Source of the DNA: Symsagittifera roscoffensis
Lineage: Eukaryota; Xenacoelomorpha; Acoela; Convolutidae
Reading direction: 5' to 3'
DNA length: 64,000 bases
Assembly: GCF_963678635.1 (NCBI RefSeq)
Contig: NC_087064.1
Span: 41,075,165 to 41,139,164, forward strand
Shown here: positions 22,570 to 33,690 of the stretch, in pieces
How the letters are laid out: each line of letters begins with the position of its first letter
Numbering within the stretch: position 1 is the stretch's first letter
Translations under genes and position numbers: made by a program
The notes under the pieces: generated by a model
Databases searched by the model: none
What the model was told of the DNA's origin: nothing
Seen by the model: the letters and a program-made list of their open reading frames with translations, nothing else

Positions 22570-23085
22570 TTCGTTTCTTTCTCCCGTGTGTCTTGTTTTT
22601 TCATGGATTCGAACTGTCGCTAAACTTTTATCAGGAATGGATTGAACTTCATGCTAAAGGACTTGAACAACTACAAGGGAAACACTTTTTTGGGGAAGTC
22701 AGCGGTCGAAGATCAGGAACTTATGACACAAAATCGAACGTCTTTTGGCACAAAACGAAACCTTCAAATGAGGTCTGACATCATTAAGACAAAAAACTGC
22801 AGTAAATTTTCATAAAATCCATAAATTGTTCGCAGGATCTTTTTTTGGCTCATTGCCCCGGTACTAGAAATTGGCACCAGTTGACTTTTTAATTTGGTAA
22901 AAAAGCAAGAACTTTGCACATATTGCTGAATCTTTCGTCATCAAGAAACATCTGCACTTCAGAGAGACGACGTCAGCAATGTAGAGGGTTCCGTCATATT
23001 TCTCTTCATGATCCATCTCGAATTACAAACAAAAACAGTGCATCATATAAATAATGCGTTATTATGTTCTCTTATACGTTCCTCT
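22570..23085 (+). pseudogene. Inverted duplicate of BEL/Pao gag segment (left arm of palindrome)
   Basis: This plus-strand copy matches the gag sequence that lies on the minus strand at 23.11-23.60 kb. For example the frame 22,593-22,778 has SGRRSGTYDTKSNVFWHKTK, which corresponds to antisense QGFMTQNRTSFGTKRN. It replaces the protease region between RT and gag. Confidence 0.6.
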
Positions 23086-23570
23086 TTCAACTATTCGAAA
23101 GAATTGCGATTACTTGAATGCGGAACGTATAAGAGAACATATTAACGCATTGTTCATATGATGCACTGTTTTTGTTTGTAATTCGAGATTGATCACGTAG
23201 AGAAATATGACGGAACCCTCTACATTGCTGACATCGTTTCACTGAAGTGCAGATGTTTCTTAATAACAAAAAATTCAGCAATATATGCAAAGTTCATGCT
23301 TTTCTATCAAATTAAAAATTTCAACTGGTGCCAAATTCTAGTACCGGGGCAATGAGCCAAAAAAAGATCCTGCAAACAACTTATGCAATTTCTGAAAGCT
23401 TACTGTAGTTTTTGTCACAATGATGTCAGACCTCATTTTAAAGTTTCGTTTTGTGCCAAAAGACGTTCGATTTTGTGTCATAAATCCCTGATCTTCGACC
23501 GCTGACTTCCCCAGAAAAGAGTGTTCCCCTTGTAATTGTTCAGGTTCTTTAGCTTGTATTTTAAGCCACT
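22636..23570. repeat. Large inverted repeat (arms of about 450 bp) in BEL/Pao gag
   Basis: Arms 22,636-23,082 and 23,110-23,570 are imperfect reverse complements around a short unpaired centre (about 23,085-23,130). The inner arms share TATAAGAGAACATA and the CAGTGCATCATAT / ATATGATGCACTG pair. Small differences between arms show the duplication is not brand new. Confidence 0.75.
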
Positions 23571-24109
23571 CCAGAAACATTTCTACCTTGATGTTTTGAA
23601 CGGTTGTACGGACAGCGTGTTTTGAGTAAACTGTCGGGAGTTTTAGTTTTGAATAATTTGTGCAAAGCTGTAGCATGCAAGTCTGCTTGGAAACCCAAAA
23701 TTGGAAGGTTTGCTTTAACTGTTTCAAAAAGGTTTCAAATGAAACAACTGAAAGATTGTTACTAGTTGATAAGCCAAGTTTTGATTTGCTGAATGGAAGC
23801 GTTTACAAGATAGTCTGGGTCACCAAAAGGGTTCTAGGGGCCCCTCACTGCAGCTTTATAAAAAGCAGGGTAACATGAGTACACTTTGATGAGCTCTTTC
23901 GCTTTCCCAGACATGAAATTTTTACCTGACATGGAATGAGTCATACTGTCAACTGTAGCCTGGAACATGTTTATCCAATCGTGATACGCCATTGGCTCTC
24001 CAGCGTAGTTATGTAGATTAATCGGAGGAAACCTGGTAATCAACAAAAAATTTCTCGTCAGTTTTTCTGGTTCCGGTAAAAATTTTCCGTCATTTTCATA
24101 GCTGTGCAT
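23106..24109 (-). pseudogene. BEL/Pao gag
   Basis: The frame 23,834-24,109 opens MHSYENDGKF and contains LHNYAGEPMAYHDWINMF, then ATVDS and GKAKELI..YS. This matches the Pao/BEL Gag signature (L..F.GDP..W..W...F...V). 23,338-23,727 (129 codons) continues with a LEWLKIQAKEPEQLQGE segment. 23,087-23,290 has SVKRCQQCRGFRHISL, a remnant of the Cys/His zinc-binding region. Three frames are needed, so it is broken. Orientation matches the RT/RNase H/IN to the left, giving the usual gag-pol order. Confidence 0.7.
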
Positions 24110-24396
24110 TGTTAGAATGTGTTGAGCTAAGTTTTAGTTCTGATGATTGTAGTTTTTTCAAATTATTTTCTCGAAATTCTGTTGGCTGTCTGATGAGTTT
24201 GGGTTATTGATAGTCTGATCAAGATGATGTTGTGCATGTAGATTGTTTGTTTGCTAACTTCTACCGCCCTGAGTATCCAGTATCTGTTTGTAGGAATGAT
24301 TTTGAATCAATGTAATGGGCTGCGTTTGGTTTTAGTAGCATGATTGAAATACGTGGAATAGTTCTCCCTAAAGATATTGAATTATGTACAAGGTAC
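24110..24396 (-). other. Leader of the BEL/Pao element
   Basis: This is a non-coding stretch upstream of the gag Met (complement of 24,107-24,109). No domain or repeat partner was found in the window. Confidence 0.3.
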
Positions 24397-24748
24397 TGTA
24401 CTCATAGAGCATTTTCAGATAAAGTACCATGTCTGTTCGTCATGCTATAGATTCGTGCATTTTCTCAGTCTAATATCTATCTTAACCTTACTCTCATATC
24501 TCCTAGTCTCAATAGATCTAGTGAATACTAATATTTACGAGTTAGTCTTGGAGTCTATCCAGAAGGAGAACAACTGTAGTCTAAGACTTGTTCAATTGTT
24601 CTGGCGCTGAAATTGCATCAGTTTCAGGACTTACAAGTAAGTCTCAATATTAGTGATGGAAAATGATTGGTTAGATATAAATTATCTTGAAAGATTGTTT
24701 TATCTTTAATATCATCGGTTGATAAAAACTAGTTTAGAAATGGTTCCA
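24397..24748 (-). repeat. LTR of family A type, isolated copy
   Basis: This is about 352 bp matching the LTRs at 43,455-43,820 (same strand) and 47,087-47,456 (inverted). On the minus strand it begins TGGAACC and ends ..CTCTATGAGTACA, giving TG..CA ends. Similarity to the other copies stops exactly at these ends, which supports the boundaries. It sits upstream of the BEL gag, not next to a family A gene, so it is probably a solo LTR or a recombination product. Confidence 0.65.
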
Positions 24749-25009
24749 CCCATCCGGGGTATAGAGAACTTTTACTTTTTAATTGTCTTTTGTAGTGAAA
24801 GACGGGTGAGATAGTTTTCTTCTAGAGGTTTGAGCAGTGACTTGTTGAAGAGAGATGAGATGTAGTAGTTTGGGTAGATAGAAGAAGATCGTCTGTTCGT
24901 TTGGGTCTCGTTTGATTGTGGATCGTCTTGGGTGATTGTGTCAAGACTTTAAATCGATTCATTGATGTGTTGATTTCGTTAGGCAATAAAAGTAACCTAT
25001 TGATGGTTT
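24749..25009. other. Unassigned, pyrimidine-biased on the minus strand
   Basis: A minus frame at 24,822-25,031 is Thr/Ser-rich (TQTTTSHLSSTSH) and low-complexity. Nothing is recognised. Confidence 0.2.
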
Positions 25010-25246
25010 TTGAAGTCAGGCAATAGATCAACTTCTATTGACTACGAAGGAAACATTTTCTGGTACTACATATGCACTAAAGAATCTCACCATTACACAT
25101 TTTTGACGATAAAGGTTGTTATAAAAGAATCCCTATATTCTACCAAATTACACTACATTTTGCTGACAAATTTTCCAGACGCACATGTTTTTGTAATACA
25201 GCCGTCCCATGTAGATTTGAAAATGGCCACATTGCAGTACAGCTGA
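25010..25246 (+). pseudogene. Short env-like fragment
   Basis: 78 codons open with GNRSTSIDYEGNIFWYYICT and then CTKESHHYTF. The style (aromatic/Cys-rich ectodomain-like) fits the C-terminal half of the env-like protein whose N-terminal half is at 28.85-32.8 kb on the opposite strand. That link is my inference from composition and content, not from overlap between the two segments. No transmembrane segment is visible. Confidence 0.3.
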
Positions 25247-25259
25247 GCCCAAGTAAAGA

Positions 25260-25758
25260 TAAATACTAGAGTCCACAAGATATATCACCTATAACTTTTT
25301 TTAGTTTTGTAAACCAAAAAAGAAACGATCTTCTCGCTTTTCTAGGATGGCATTACTACATCTTAAAAAGATTGACTATATTATACGCCATGTTTAGTTT
25401 TTTCGGATTCCTTTTTTCATAATTGAAAAGAATCTACAACCCATGCGCGATAAATACACAAGTAAAGAAACAAACAAGTGTAGTACGTATATTATTTGCA
25501 GGTCTTTTTGGTATAATTTCAAAATCAAAAAAGTATCACCGACAACAAACGGATACGATACGTCACAAGACAGTAGCCCTCCACTAGCCAAACATTGACA
25601 AAACATATAAACAGATTGTAGAAAAACCGCAGACTACAAATTTCCGTTCTCAAAACAACCGTCTTTTTAGCCTAATTTTAAACCGTTCACTTTTCTAATT
25701 ATCCAACCTCAAACGTCACTCTTCTCGCATTTCCCTTTCCGACCTGACTTCTTCTCCC
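25260..25758. other. No gene recognised
   Basis: AT-rich sequence. The only long frame (minus 25,394-25,606) has no recognisable feature. Confidence 0.2.
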
Positions 25759-27169
25759 TTGCCCACATTCACCACTAACTCACGATGCATGTATTCTGAT
25801 GATTCAACACAAACCATTATTAGAACAATTTCTCATTTCAATAAGTCCGACATAGATACAACAGACGAATTTCAAGACTCCAAACCCAGCCCATCCACTT
25901 TTCGCAACCCCCCTTTCATCCCCCTACTTCCCAACTTCGCAATGAACCCTCTCCAATCCCCTCTTCGTATAATGACGCCACTCCCATTCTTTCCCCAATG
26001 ACCAGCGATCAACCCGACGCACCTAGCCCCGTCACTGACGAACTAGAGCATGAGTTAGACAATTTCATCACACTGCAACAGCAACTTCAAATTACTAATA
26101 CTAACAATTTATCAGCGATCGGACTCCATATCAACATCTGAATCCTGAAACCATACACACAATGAAAAAGAAACTAGAGCCCATAGAGTTTTCAAACTTA
26201 AACATCCCAATGCAAAATCCCAACTACTGAGTCATCCCCGACATTTTCCCTTCATCCACTCCATACTAACTAAAATTCCTCAAATATACTTACTACCAGA
26301 CCACTAACAACGACCAACTGAGTTCGTTGATGACCATAGCTTGTTTCTCACACTATCGTGGACCTCAAGCTACCACTTTACTAATCCATTAGCCCTTCCC
26401 TTATACAATAATCCCGCCGATAACGAACTAACAACTGCACTACACGAGAAACAATTCACTACTATGGGAGTAAATCAGACACTAAACAGATTTTTAGCAC
26501 CACAAGATAACAGATTTTTCATTAATCATTATGACCACGCTATTACACGCTATTTCGAAGACACAGATATTGAAGACGACTCTGAAAAATTTTTCATCAG
26601 AAAAAACTCTGAAAAGACTACCTCATTTCGCTGAATAATTTTTCATCAAGTCAGAATACGTTTTAAACATAGTTAGCACTCATTAAAAATATGACAATAT
26701 CATCGCCATTGCACTGAAAAACACCAAAGCATATGAATCATACTTCAATAAAGTCAACCATTTTGGACTAACCTTTCTTTTCATTACACCCAAGGAACGT
26801 GATTTGCGCTATTCACATGAAGTTATGTTACGCAAAAAATTGAAACACAAATACACCTTCTATAAGTTCATCCAACACCACTATACTACCAACACACCAT
26901 CACGAAACCCACAACACAGGTTTACCTTCATAAACTCCAAGTACACTTCAGCATACTTCCTCAATTTTACTTTTTGTATAAAAAATACCTTCCGAAACAA
27001 CGATCCCATCCGACAAATGTATATATTCTGCCCACTAACCAAATCGTTCGATGTTGATGACTCCCTCCCACTTATCATCCCCCACGAATATATTCAGCCC
27101 ATTGAAATCCCCATACTAGAATACATACATAATATTAAATGTAATATTAATCCGAAACACATTGCATGA
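25759..27169 (+). pseudogene. Unrecognised degenerate protein-coding gene
   Basis: A run of protein-like sequence spans at least three frames on the plus strand. It starts with a Ser/Pro/Phe-rich segment (25,759-25,999). A short acidic segment with TDELEHELDNF..LQQQLQ follows near 26.03-26.1 kb. Next comes 26,341-26,634 (97 codons, FINHYDHAITRYFEDTDIED). Last is 26,702-27,169 (open from IAIALKNTKAYE; annotated Met at 26,804) with SFDVDDSLPLIIPHEYIQPI. The plus strand is strikingly C- and A-rich compared with the surroundings. No family is recognised; no membrane segment or catalytic motif is evident. It could be a relic host or viral-type gene. Confidence 0.4.
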
Positions 27170-28010
27170 ATTCTTTTTTAATAATGAAAAAATAAATACC
27201 ATCCGAACGCTAGAGCTTCTCTGGCCCCTGCTTCAAACTAAAAACATCATCCGCATGCTTGCAAAACTTCTCACATCATCCGACACAGATTGCGTTAACT
27301 TCCCAAATTGATTTTTTGATGAAGACAACCCTTTGTGAGTAGAATTAAAATTTTCAACCACAAATTATATAAAAACACTCACCGTTCTCTACAAATGTCT
27401 CACTTTCTTTTTTATTTTTTGAACGATGATTCATCTAAAAACAAACAAAACCCAAATATAAATGTGTAAAACATAAACTCCAAGTACACTTCAGCATACT
27501 TCCTCAATTTTACTTTTTGTATAAAAAATACCTATCTTCACGGCATCTTCCGAAACAACGATCCCATCCGACAAATGTATATATTCTGCTCACTAACCAA
27601 ATGGTTCGATGTTGATGACTCCCTCCCACTTATCATCCTCCACGAAAATATTCAGCCCATTGAAATCCCCATACTAGAATACATACATAAATTTAAATGT
27701 AATTTTAATCCGAAACACATTGCATGAATTCTTTTTTAATAATGAAAAACTAAATACCATCCGAACGCTGGAGCTTCTCTGGCCCCTGCTTTAAACTAAA
27801 AGCATCATCCCCATGCTTGCAAAACTTCTCACATCATCCGACACAGATTGCGTTAACTTCCCAAATTGATTTTTAAGTAAGTAGAATTAAAATTTTCAAC
27901 CAAAAATTATATGAAAACACTCACCATTCTTTATAAATGTCTCGCTTTCCTTTTTAGTTTTTGGCGATCATTCATCTAAAAACAAACAAACCCCAAATAT
28001 AAATGTGTAA
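26932..28010. repeat. Tandem duplication, unit about 540 bp
   Basis: Unit 1 (about 26,932-27,469) and unit 2 (about 27,474-28,010) are nearly identical. Unit 2 has about 15 extra bases after AAAAAATACC (near 27.53 kb). Both contain the last 78 codons of the unrecognised gene plus its 3' flank, ending in AAACAAAC..CCCAAATATAAATG. Confidence 0.8.
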
Positions 28011-28272
28011 AACTATTTTCTAGAGCTTCTAAAATCTAATTTATTAAATAAATTAATTTACTAAGCAGTAATTTTTCTTTTAACAAGCAGTATATCAAAA
28101 ACTCTCGGCAGTAAAGCTAAATAATTAGCGCAGTTAATTCATGATATTTGCAAGTGATTTAAAAAAACTAACCTTTTACGTGAAAGTTCTTTTATATATT
28201 TTCAATCTCTTTTTTTGCCCACAATTCACCCACTCTTTCCACCATTTCGCATAATTCGCCCACAAATAATTG

Positions 28273-28306
28273 TTTAAACTAGAAATAAAGGAATTTCTAG
28301 TTTAAA
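28273..28306. repeat. Perfect 14-bp hairpin
   Basis: TTTAAACTAGAAAT and its exact complement are separated by 6 nt (AAAGGA). It lies in AT-rich non-coding DNA between the tandem duplication and the tRNA-like sequence. Function unknown. Confidence 0.6.
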
Positions 28307-28701
28307 AACTAACTGATAACAACTCTAACTTGTTTTCACACGTTTCAATTTTTCCTTCAACCCGGTTGGAAGGAAAGATAAGAATAAGCTGAAATTAAGC
28401 AACGCAGCTTACTAACCCCTCAAAACCACAAAGTAATAGCAAGAATAAGAAAGAAAGTCCCAGGGTACCCAAACCGGTTTAAACCCAGATTAGAAATGGA
28501 TAATTTTTTCTTTTGAAACTCACTTCTAAGTTTTATTGAAATCAAATAAAACAGTAAAAAGTCAACAGACAAAACCAAAACACAATATTCTATTTTTGAG
28601 AAAAGGACACAACCAAATAAAAAAAGAGGAAAACACCTGATAGAAATGAAAAAAAAAGGTTAAACACAAAAAAGACTCTGGCCATTATGAAGATGAAAGT
28701 A

Positions 28702-28777
28702 CACTCCTGGCATCACCAACCAGAGGGACGTCCTGAGCATGCTCTATAGCCGGCCTAACCCACCGCGCTACAACCAC
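28702..28777 (-). ncRNA. tRNA-like sequence, possible SINE head
   Basis: The minus strand reads GTGGTTGTAGCGCGGTGGGT then TAGGCCGG, which resembles a pol III A box (TAGC..G.GGGTTAGG, 28,754-28,770). About 35 nt later GGTTGGTGATGCC (28,709-28,721) resembles a B box, flanked by complementary CTGG/CCAG. The acceptor ends do not pair as a proper tRNA. It is G/C-rich compared with its surroundings. A tRNA-derived SINE fragment is more likely than a functional tRNA. Confidence 0.3.
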
Positions 28778-28850
28778 GTCTTTTGACCTACACTCTATTT
28801 TTGATGAGAGAAAATAATTAATAATAAATCATAACAAAAACCCGACTTCA

Positions 28851-30600
28851 CTAAGAAGATGTAGATACTAAAATGCAAATTGATGTGAAAAATTTCTTAG
28901 ATCCAACGGAACGAGCAGCAAAAGGAGATGGAAATTCGCTTACATTCAAACTCTGGAAGTGCAAATCTATTAGGTTTGTTGCCATACTCACAAACATCAA
29001 AGGTTTTAAAGTATGGACCCCACATCGCGGCAAAGGAAAGCCAATTAAACAGACCAATGGCCAATTCGATGTTGATCTAACATACCGATTGTAGTCGAAT
29101 ACTAGTGATTGTAATACTTTTGTTCGTTCGAGTTCGCATAAGTGATGAAGTGTTTCTAGTTCCGATAGTGACAATTCATGAAAAAATGGAAAAAAGTACC
29201 GGGGTATAATGCGTTTTCGATATGGTTTTGTTGTTCTAATAGTTAATTTTCCTGTTGTCATGTCGAAACCTCTTTCGTATTTGACCAGAACTTCTGAATA
29301 TTGTGTTTTGAAAAGTGTTGTTCTATTTTTACAGGCCACTTTTGATTCAGGGTAGAATTGTTTACAAGGCCGTCGACATTTTTTAAGTCTTGTGGGGTTG
29401 TTCTTAATCGTAAGGGTTGACTTTGTTAGAAGGAATTGATTCAATAAAGTATTTTTGGTGAAACTTTATCATTCTTGCGTGGGTTTTAGCAACTTGAAAT
29501 GTGGTACACGTGTCTTTAGGGAACCAAACAATGGTTGCCTAGGTTCGAGTGGTAGAATCACAATAACGTTGGTCAATTTTCAAGGCAAGCGTTCTCCTTG
29601 ATATAGTAGAGTAACATCTTTAAAGTCACGTGCTAATTGTACTTTTTCTAATTTATTTTCCAATCGGAAAACATTAATACTTGGTATCCTTTGTTTTTTG
29701 TGTCAGCTTTACAGTTAGAGGGATTATTAATTCCAATGTATGGTATCCAATTTGCTTCAAGTATATCTTAGGTAAACATCCGTATGCGCCGTGGAACGGG
29801 CATTAAGCTTCTAAATTAAAATTGGTATCTTTCGAGTTCTGCTTGCAGTGCAGTGCCAGGAAAGATTTGAAAATTTACTAATTTGCAATTTGAGCCTTTA
29901 TTTGTTGTTAATTTTAATTGTTCTAGTTCATTTTTGCCATCTTCAGGGTTAATATGCAAGAGTCATTTGAAATTATTTTGACAAAAGATTCATGATCGAG
30001 TCTACTTTTGTTTCCATTTGAACCTTATGAGCAATGTACTTTTTTCTCTGAAAATTTTGCTGTGATTTTACATTCTGTTAAAATTGTAGCTCGGGCTTTT
30101 AAATAAATGTTGCTATCATATTTTTCGATTCTATGTCATGTTCTTTCTGTGGATCAGATTACTTGAGTTACTTGATTTATTGCGTACTTATGTATGTTTT
30201 TTGTTGATTTTCTTCGCAATCATAATGTGCAGAAGGTCTTGTCAAGGTCTTGTACTTAGAAGGTCTTGTGATCCTGTTCGGGAGGAAAAATTTTGATGAA
30301 CTGTAGGTTCTAAAAGAACAAGAAAAAAAAAAGCTTTTAAGGAAAAACACTATTACAAATAACATGTGTAACATAGTCCTGAAAATAGATTGTAGAATGT
30401 TATGTATCCAAACTTTTTTTTGTATGTATATCGTATTTACAGATAAGCTCTGTTGTACTAAATGGATTAGGTAAAGATTGAACGCCTACATTTGATGGAG
30501 CTGGAGTTAGTGGATGATTAACTGAATTAAATAGTTTTTGTGTTAATTCAAGTTTTAGTGTAAGGTTGTCTTGAGTAAGAATCTGTATATTATGTTCTTA
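28851..30600 (-). pseudogene. Env-like ORF, copy 2 of a tandem pair
   Basis: The longest open frame of the window is here (28,851-29,444, 197 codons): TTLFKTQYSEVLVKYERGFD, MTTGKLTIRTTKPYRKRI and then SLSELETLHHLCELERTKVL. Upstream (right), in broken frames, are a Cys/Lys/Asn-rich ectodomain-like region and the frame 30,177-30,374, which opens with a hydrophobic stretch (MLHMLFVIVFFLKSFFF) and then YDCEENQQKT. The segment to about 29.1 kb has a diverged twin at 30.6-32.2 kb. Left of 29.09 kb the open frame runs into sequence without a partner. An envelope-type role is inferred from the hydrophobic start, Cys content and position after integrase. Confidence 0.35.
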
Positions 30601-32840
30601 TAAGTGATGAAGTGTTTTGTAGTTCCGATAGTGACATATCTTGAAAAATTTTACTTTTTAAGTAATCCAATTTCATATCTTGATGTGTATCAATGTGGAT
30701 TGTACCAGTGTATGTGTTATTCATAAGTGAGAGTTCTTGCAACCGTGTGCTATCTTTTTCTTATGGGCGAAGTTTTCCGCTATGATTTCGTGTCTTTTTG
30801 AAAAATTTTACCGGAGTATCAGATGTTTCATCTTTATGCAGGTTCGATTTGGTTTTGTTGTGCTAATAGGTAATTTTCCTGTTTTCATGTCGAAACCTCT
30901 TTCGTATTTGAATATTGAATATTGTGTTTTGAAAAGTGTTGTTGTATTTTACAAGCAACTTATGTTTCAGGGTAGATTTGAAAACGTGTCTGTCAATTTG
31001 TTTTCAAGGCCGTCGACGTTTTTATAGTCATTTGGTTTTGTTCTTAACTGTAAGGGTCGACTTTTTCAAAGGGAGTTGCTTCAATAAAGATTTTTGGTGA
31101 AGTCGTATCATTCTTGCGTGGATTTTAGCAACTTGAAATGTGGTACACGTGTCTTCAGGGAACCAAACAATGGTTGCCTAGATTCGAGTGGAAGGATCAC
31201 AAAAATATTGGTCAGTTTTCAAGGTAATCGTTCTCCTTGATATAGTAGAGTATCATCTTTAAAGTCACGTGTTAATTGTACTTTTTCTAATTTAATTTTC
31301 CAATCGAAAAACATTAATTCTTGGTATCCTTTATTTTTTGTGTCAATTCATAATTAGAGGGAATAAAAATTCCAATGTGTGGTATCATACTTGTGTCATG
31401 TATATCTAAGGTAAACGTCCGTGTGCGACGTGGAACGGGCCTTTAGCGTCTAATTAATATTGGTAATTTTCGAGTTCTGCTTGCTGTGCAGAGCCTGGAA
31501 ACACTTGAAAATTTACTAATTTGCAATCTGAGCCTTTATTTGTAGTTAATTTTAATAGTTGTAGTTCATTTGCGCAATCTTCAGGGTTAAGATGCAAGAA
31601 TCATTGACAAAATGATTCATGATCGAGTCTACTTTTTTTCCATTTGAATCTTATGAGCAATGTACTTTTTTCTCTGAAAATTTTGCTGTGATTTTATATT
31701 CTGTTAAAATTGTAGCTCGGGCTTTTAAAAAAAGCGTTGCTATCATATTTGTCGCTTCTTTGTCATGTCCTTCCTGTGGTTCAGATTCGCGTTGAGTTAC
31801 TTGGTTTAATGCGTACTTAAGTAGTGTTTTTTGTTGATTTTCTTCGCAATCATAATATGTAGAAGGTCTTGTCAAGGTCTTGTACTTGGAAGGTCTTGTG
31901 ATCCTGTTCGGGGGGGGGGGATAATTTTGATGAGATAAAGGTTCTAAAAGAACAAGATAGGGAGGTTTTAAGGAGAAACTTTATTTAAAATATTATGAGT
32001 AAGATAGTCCTGAATATGGATTGTAGAATGTTTTGTATGCAAGCGTCTTTTTTGTATATATATCGTATTTACAGATAAGCTCTGTTTTGCTAGGTGGAGG
32101 AGGTAAAGATTGAGCTTTTACATTTGGTGGAGCTAGAGGTAGTGGATGATTAACTGAATTATATAGTTTTACTGTTATTTCAAATTTAAGTGTTAGGTTG
32201 TCTTGAGTAAGAATCTGTATATTAAGTTCTTTTAATTTTGTGGATGTCGTGTCTATTTTGTTATCTGTTTAATGCCCAATTACGTAGTCTACTACTGTCA
32301 AGATATTGACCAAATAGGGGAGGTAGTGCTACGAAAGTATTCCAATCTAATCGAATATAAGTATTCTTCGATATTTTAAATGGTTATGAGGATTTTTTAG
32401 ATTGTTTTCAATGGTAAAGAGGATTGTTTTTGGCGCAAAGGTGTAAATGCTTTTTGTAATGCTTTTATAAATTGTCAAAATTAGGGAAACTAGAACTGTA
32501 AGAAAAATTATGAAGAGAAGAAAGATGTCTTTTTTGTTGAATAATTGTCGTAGCTTTTAAATAGTTGTTGAAATTTTGTACCTGAGGAGGTGGTCAAGGA
32601 TTTTTGAGAAGTTAAAATAGGCTTTTATGAGAGAATAGAAATTTACCAAGAAGCTGCAAAAAGGAATGAAAAGAAAAAATGCTAATTCTAAAGTATCTAC
32701 GATGAAAATAAAGTTGAAAAATGTTGCAAAAAAAAGAGACAAGTTTTGAAAGGATTATTTTGAAGTCTTGAACTGGTCGAGAGGGAAAAATTTGAAAAAA
32801 AAAGACTTGTTTCGTCAAAATCATTATAGTTTTTTGAGTA
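30601..32840 (-). pseudogene. Env-like ORF, copy 1 of a tandem pair
   Basis: This is the upstream copy. It begins near 32.7-32.8 kb with strongly hydrophobic frames (SLFFATFFNFIFIVDTLELA) and has a clear membrane-span-like stretch FLLFIIFLTVLVSLILTIYK near 32.48 kb. Then comes TKLKELNIQILTQDNLTLKF (32.2 kb), the YDCEENQQKT segment (31,651-31,875, 74 codons open), and the KYERGFDMKTGKLPI segment near 30.9 kb. Stops and shifts are frequent. It lies downstream of the family A integrase on the same strand, so it may be a third (env) gene of that element. A run of 11 G at 31,910-31,920 interrupts it. Confidence 0.35.
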
Positions 32841-33690
32841 AAATTGTGTGTGGTCGATTGTCTATTGATTTTTGACAGGTGGATATGATGTGGGCAATTT
32901 ATGGAGCGGAAAAGTCTGGAGGTCTAGGAATGAGCTTCCATGTTTTGTTTTTATTTATTGGATGGTTAGGATGTGTGGAGTTGTATCGACCTTAAGCTAA
33001 ATGATCAAGTCGGATTTTGTCTTTAGGCGCATTCAGACTTTTTTCTTATGGGAATTGTCGGCTATAAGCTGAGACAATGTGTTGATTTTTGTACCGGATG
33101 ATAGGTGAGGGTTTAAACATTTATATTATGTTTATTTAATAAGTAAAATATGAGCGTATTGCTTATTTTTGACCTGTAGGTCTTTTAGTTACCGCTTTAT
33201 ACCTATTTGAAGCTAGCAATTTGTCGGCTAGTGAAGTGATGTCAAAATGGGGTGATGTTTTGAAATGATTTTGACTGGTTGAATTTGAACTAGTTGTTCA
33301 AGGTTTCAAAACAAAATATTGAGAAAAAAGTTGAAATATTTTAAAATATTCTGAGTTTAATACTCGTATCTCAATTAGTTCAAGGAAATTTTTTGAATTC
33401 CAATTTTGTTTAATGTTTCAGGTTGTGGATTGAAAGTTTATAATCTTTTTGTGGTTGACTTTGGAGTCATGTTGATTTACGTTGTTGTGATTTTTCTTTT
33501 GTTTTTTTGTGGTAAAATTTGTTCTTCATGTTTGAGATTAAGTCTTTGTTCTTGAGGTATTTGCTTTTGGTTAATCACTGTATTTTCTCGTGGGGGGTTA
33601 AAATTATTTGTTTTTCATTTGTTTTTGGTAAAAACGACGAATGACATAAAGGTTGGTTTTTCTGTTGGTCATTTTTTTCTGAGGGCTTTT
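32841..33690. other. AT-rich spacer, no feature recognised
   Basis: No frame with recognisable content. It lies between the env-like region and the duplicated integrase C-terminus. Confidence 0.3.

Noticed and set aside
28851-29444. 197-codon minus frame as an intact host gene
   Set aside because: Its N-terminal two thirds is duplicated in broken form at 30.6-31.1 kb and is continuous with an env-like relic; the left third has no start, splice or homology support.
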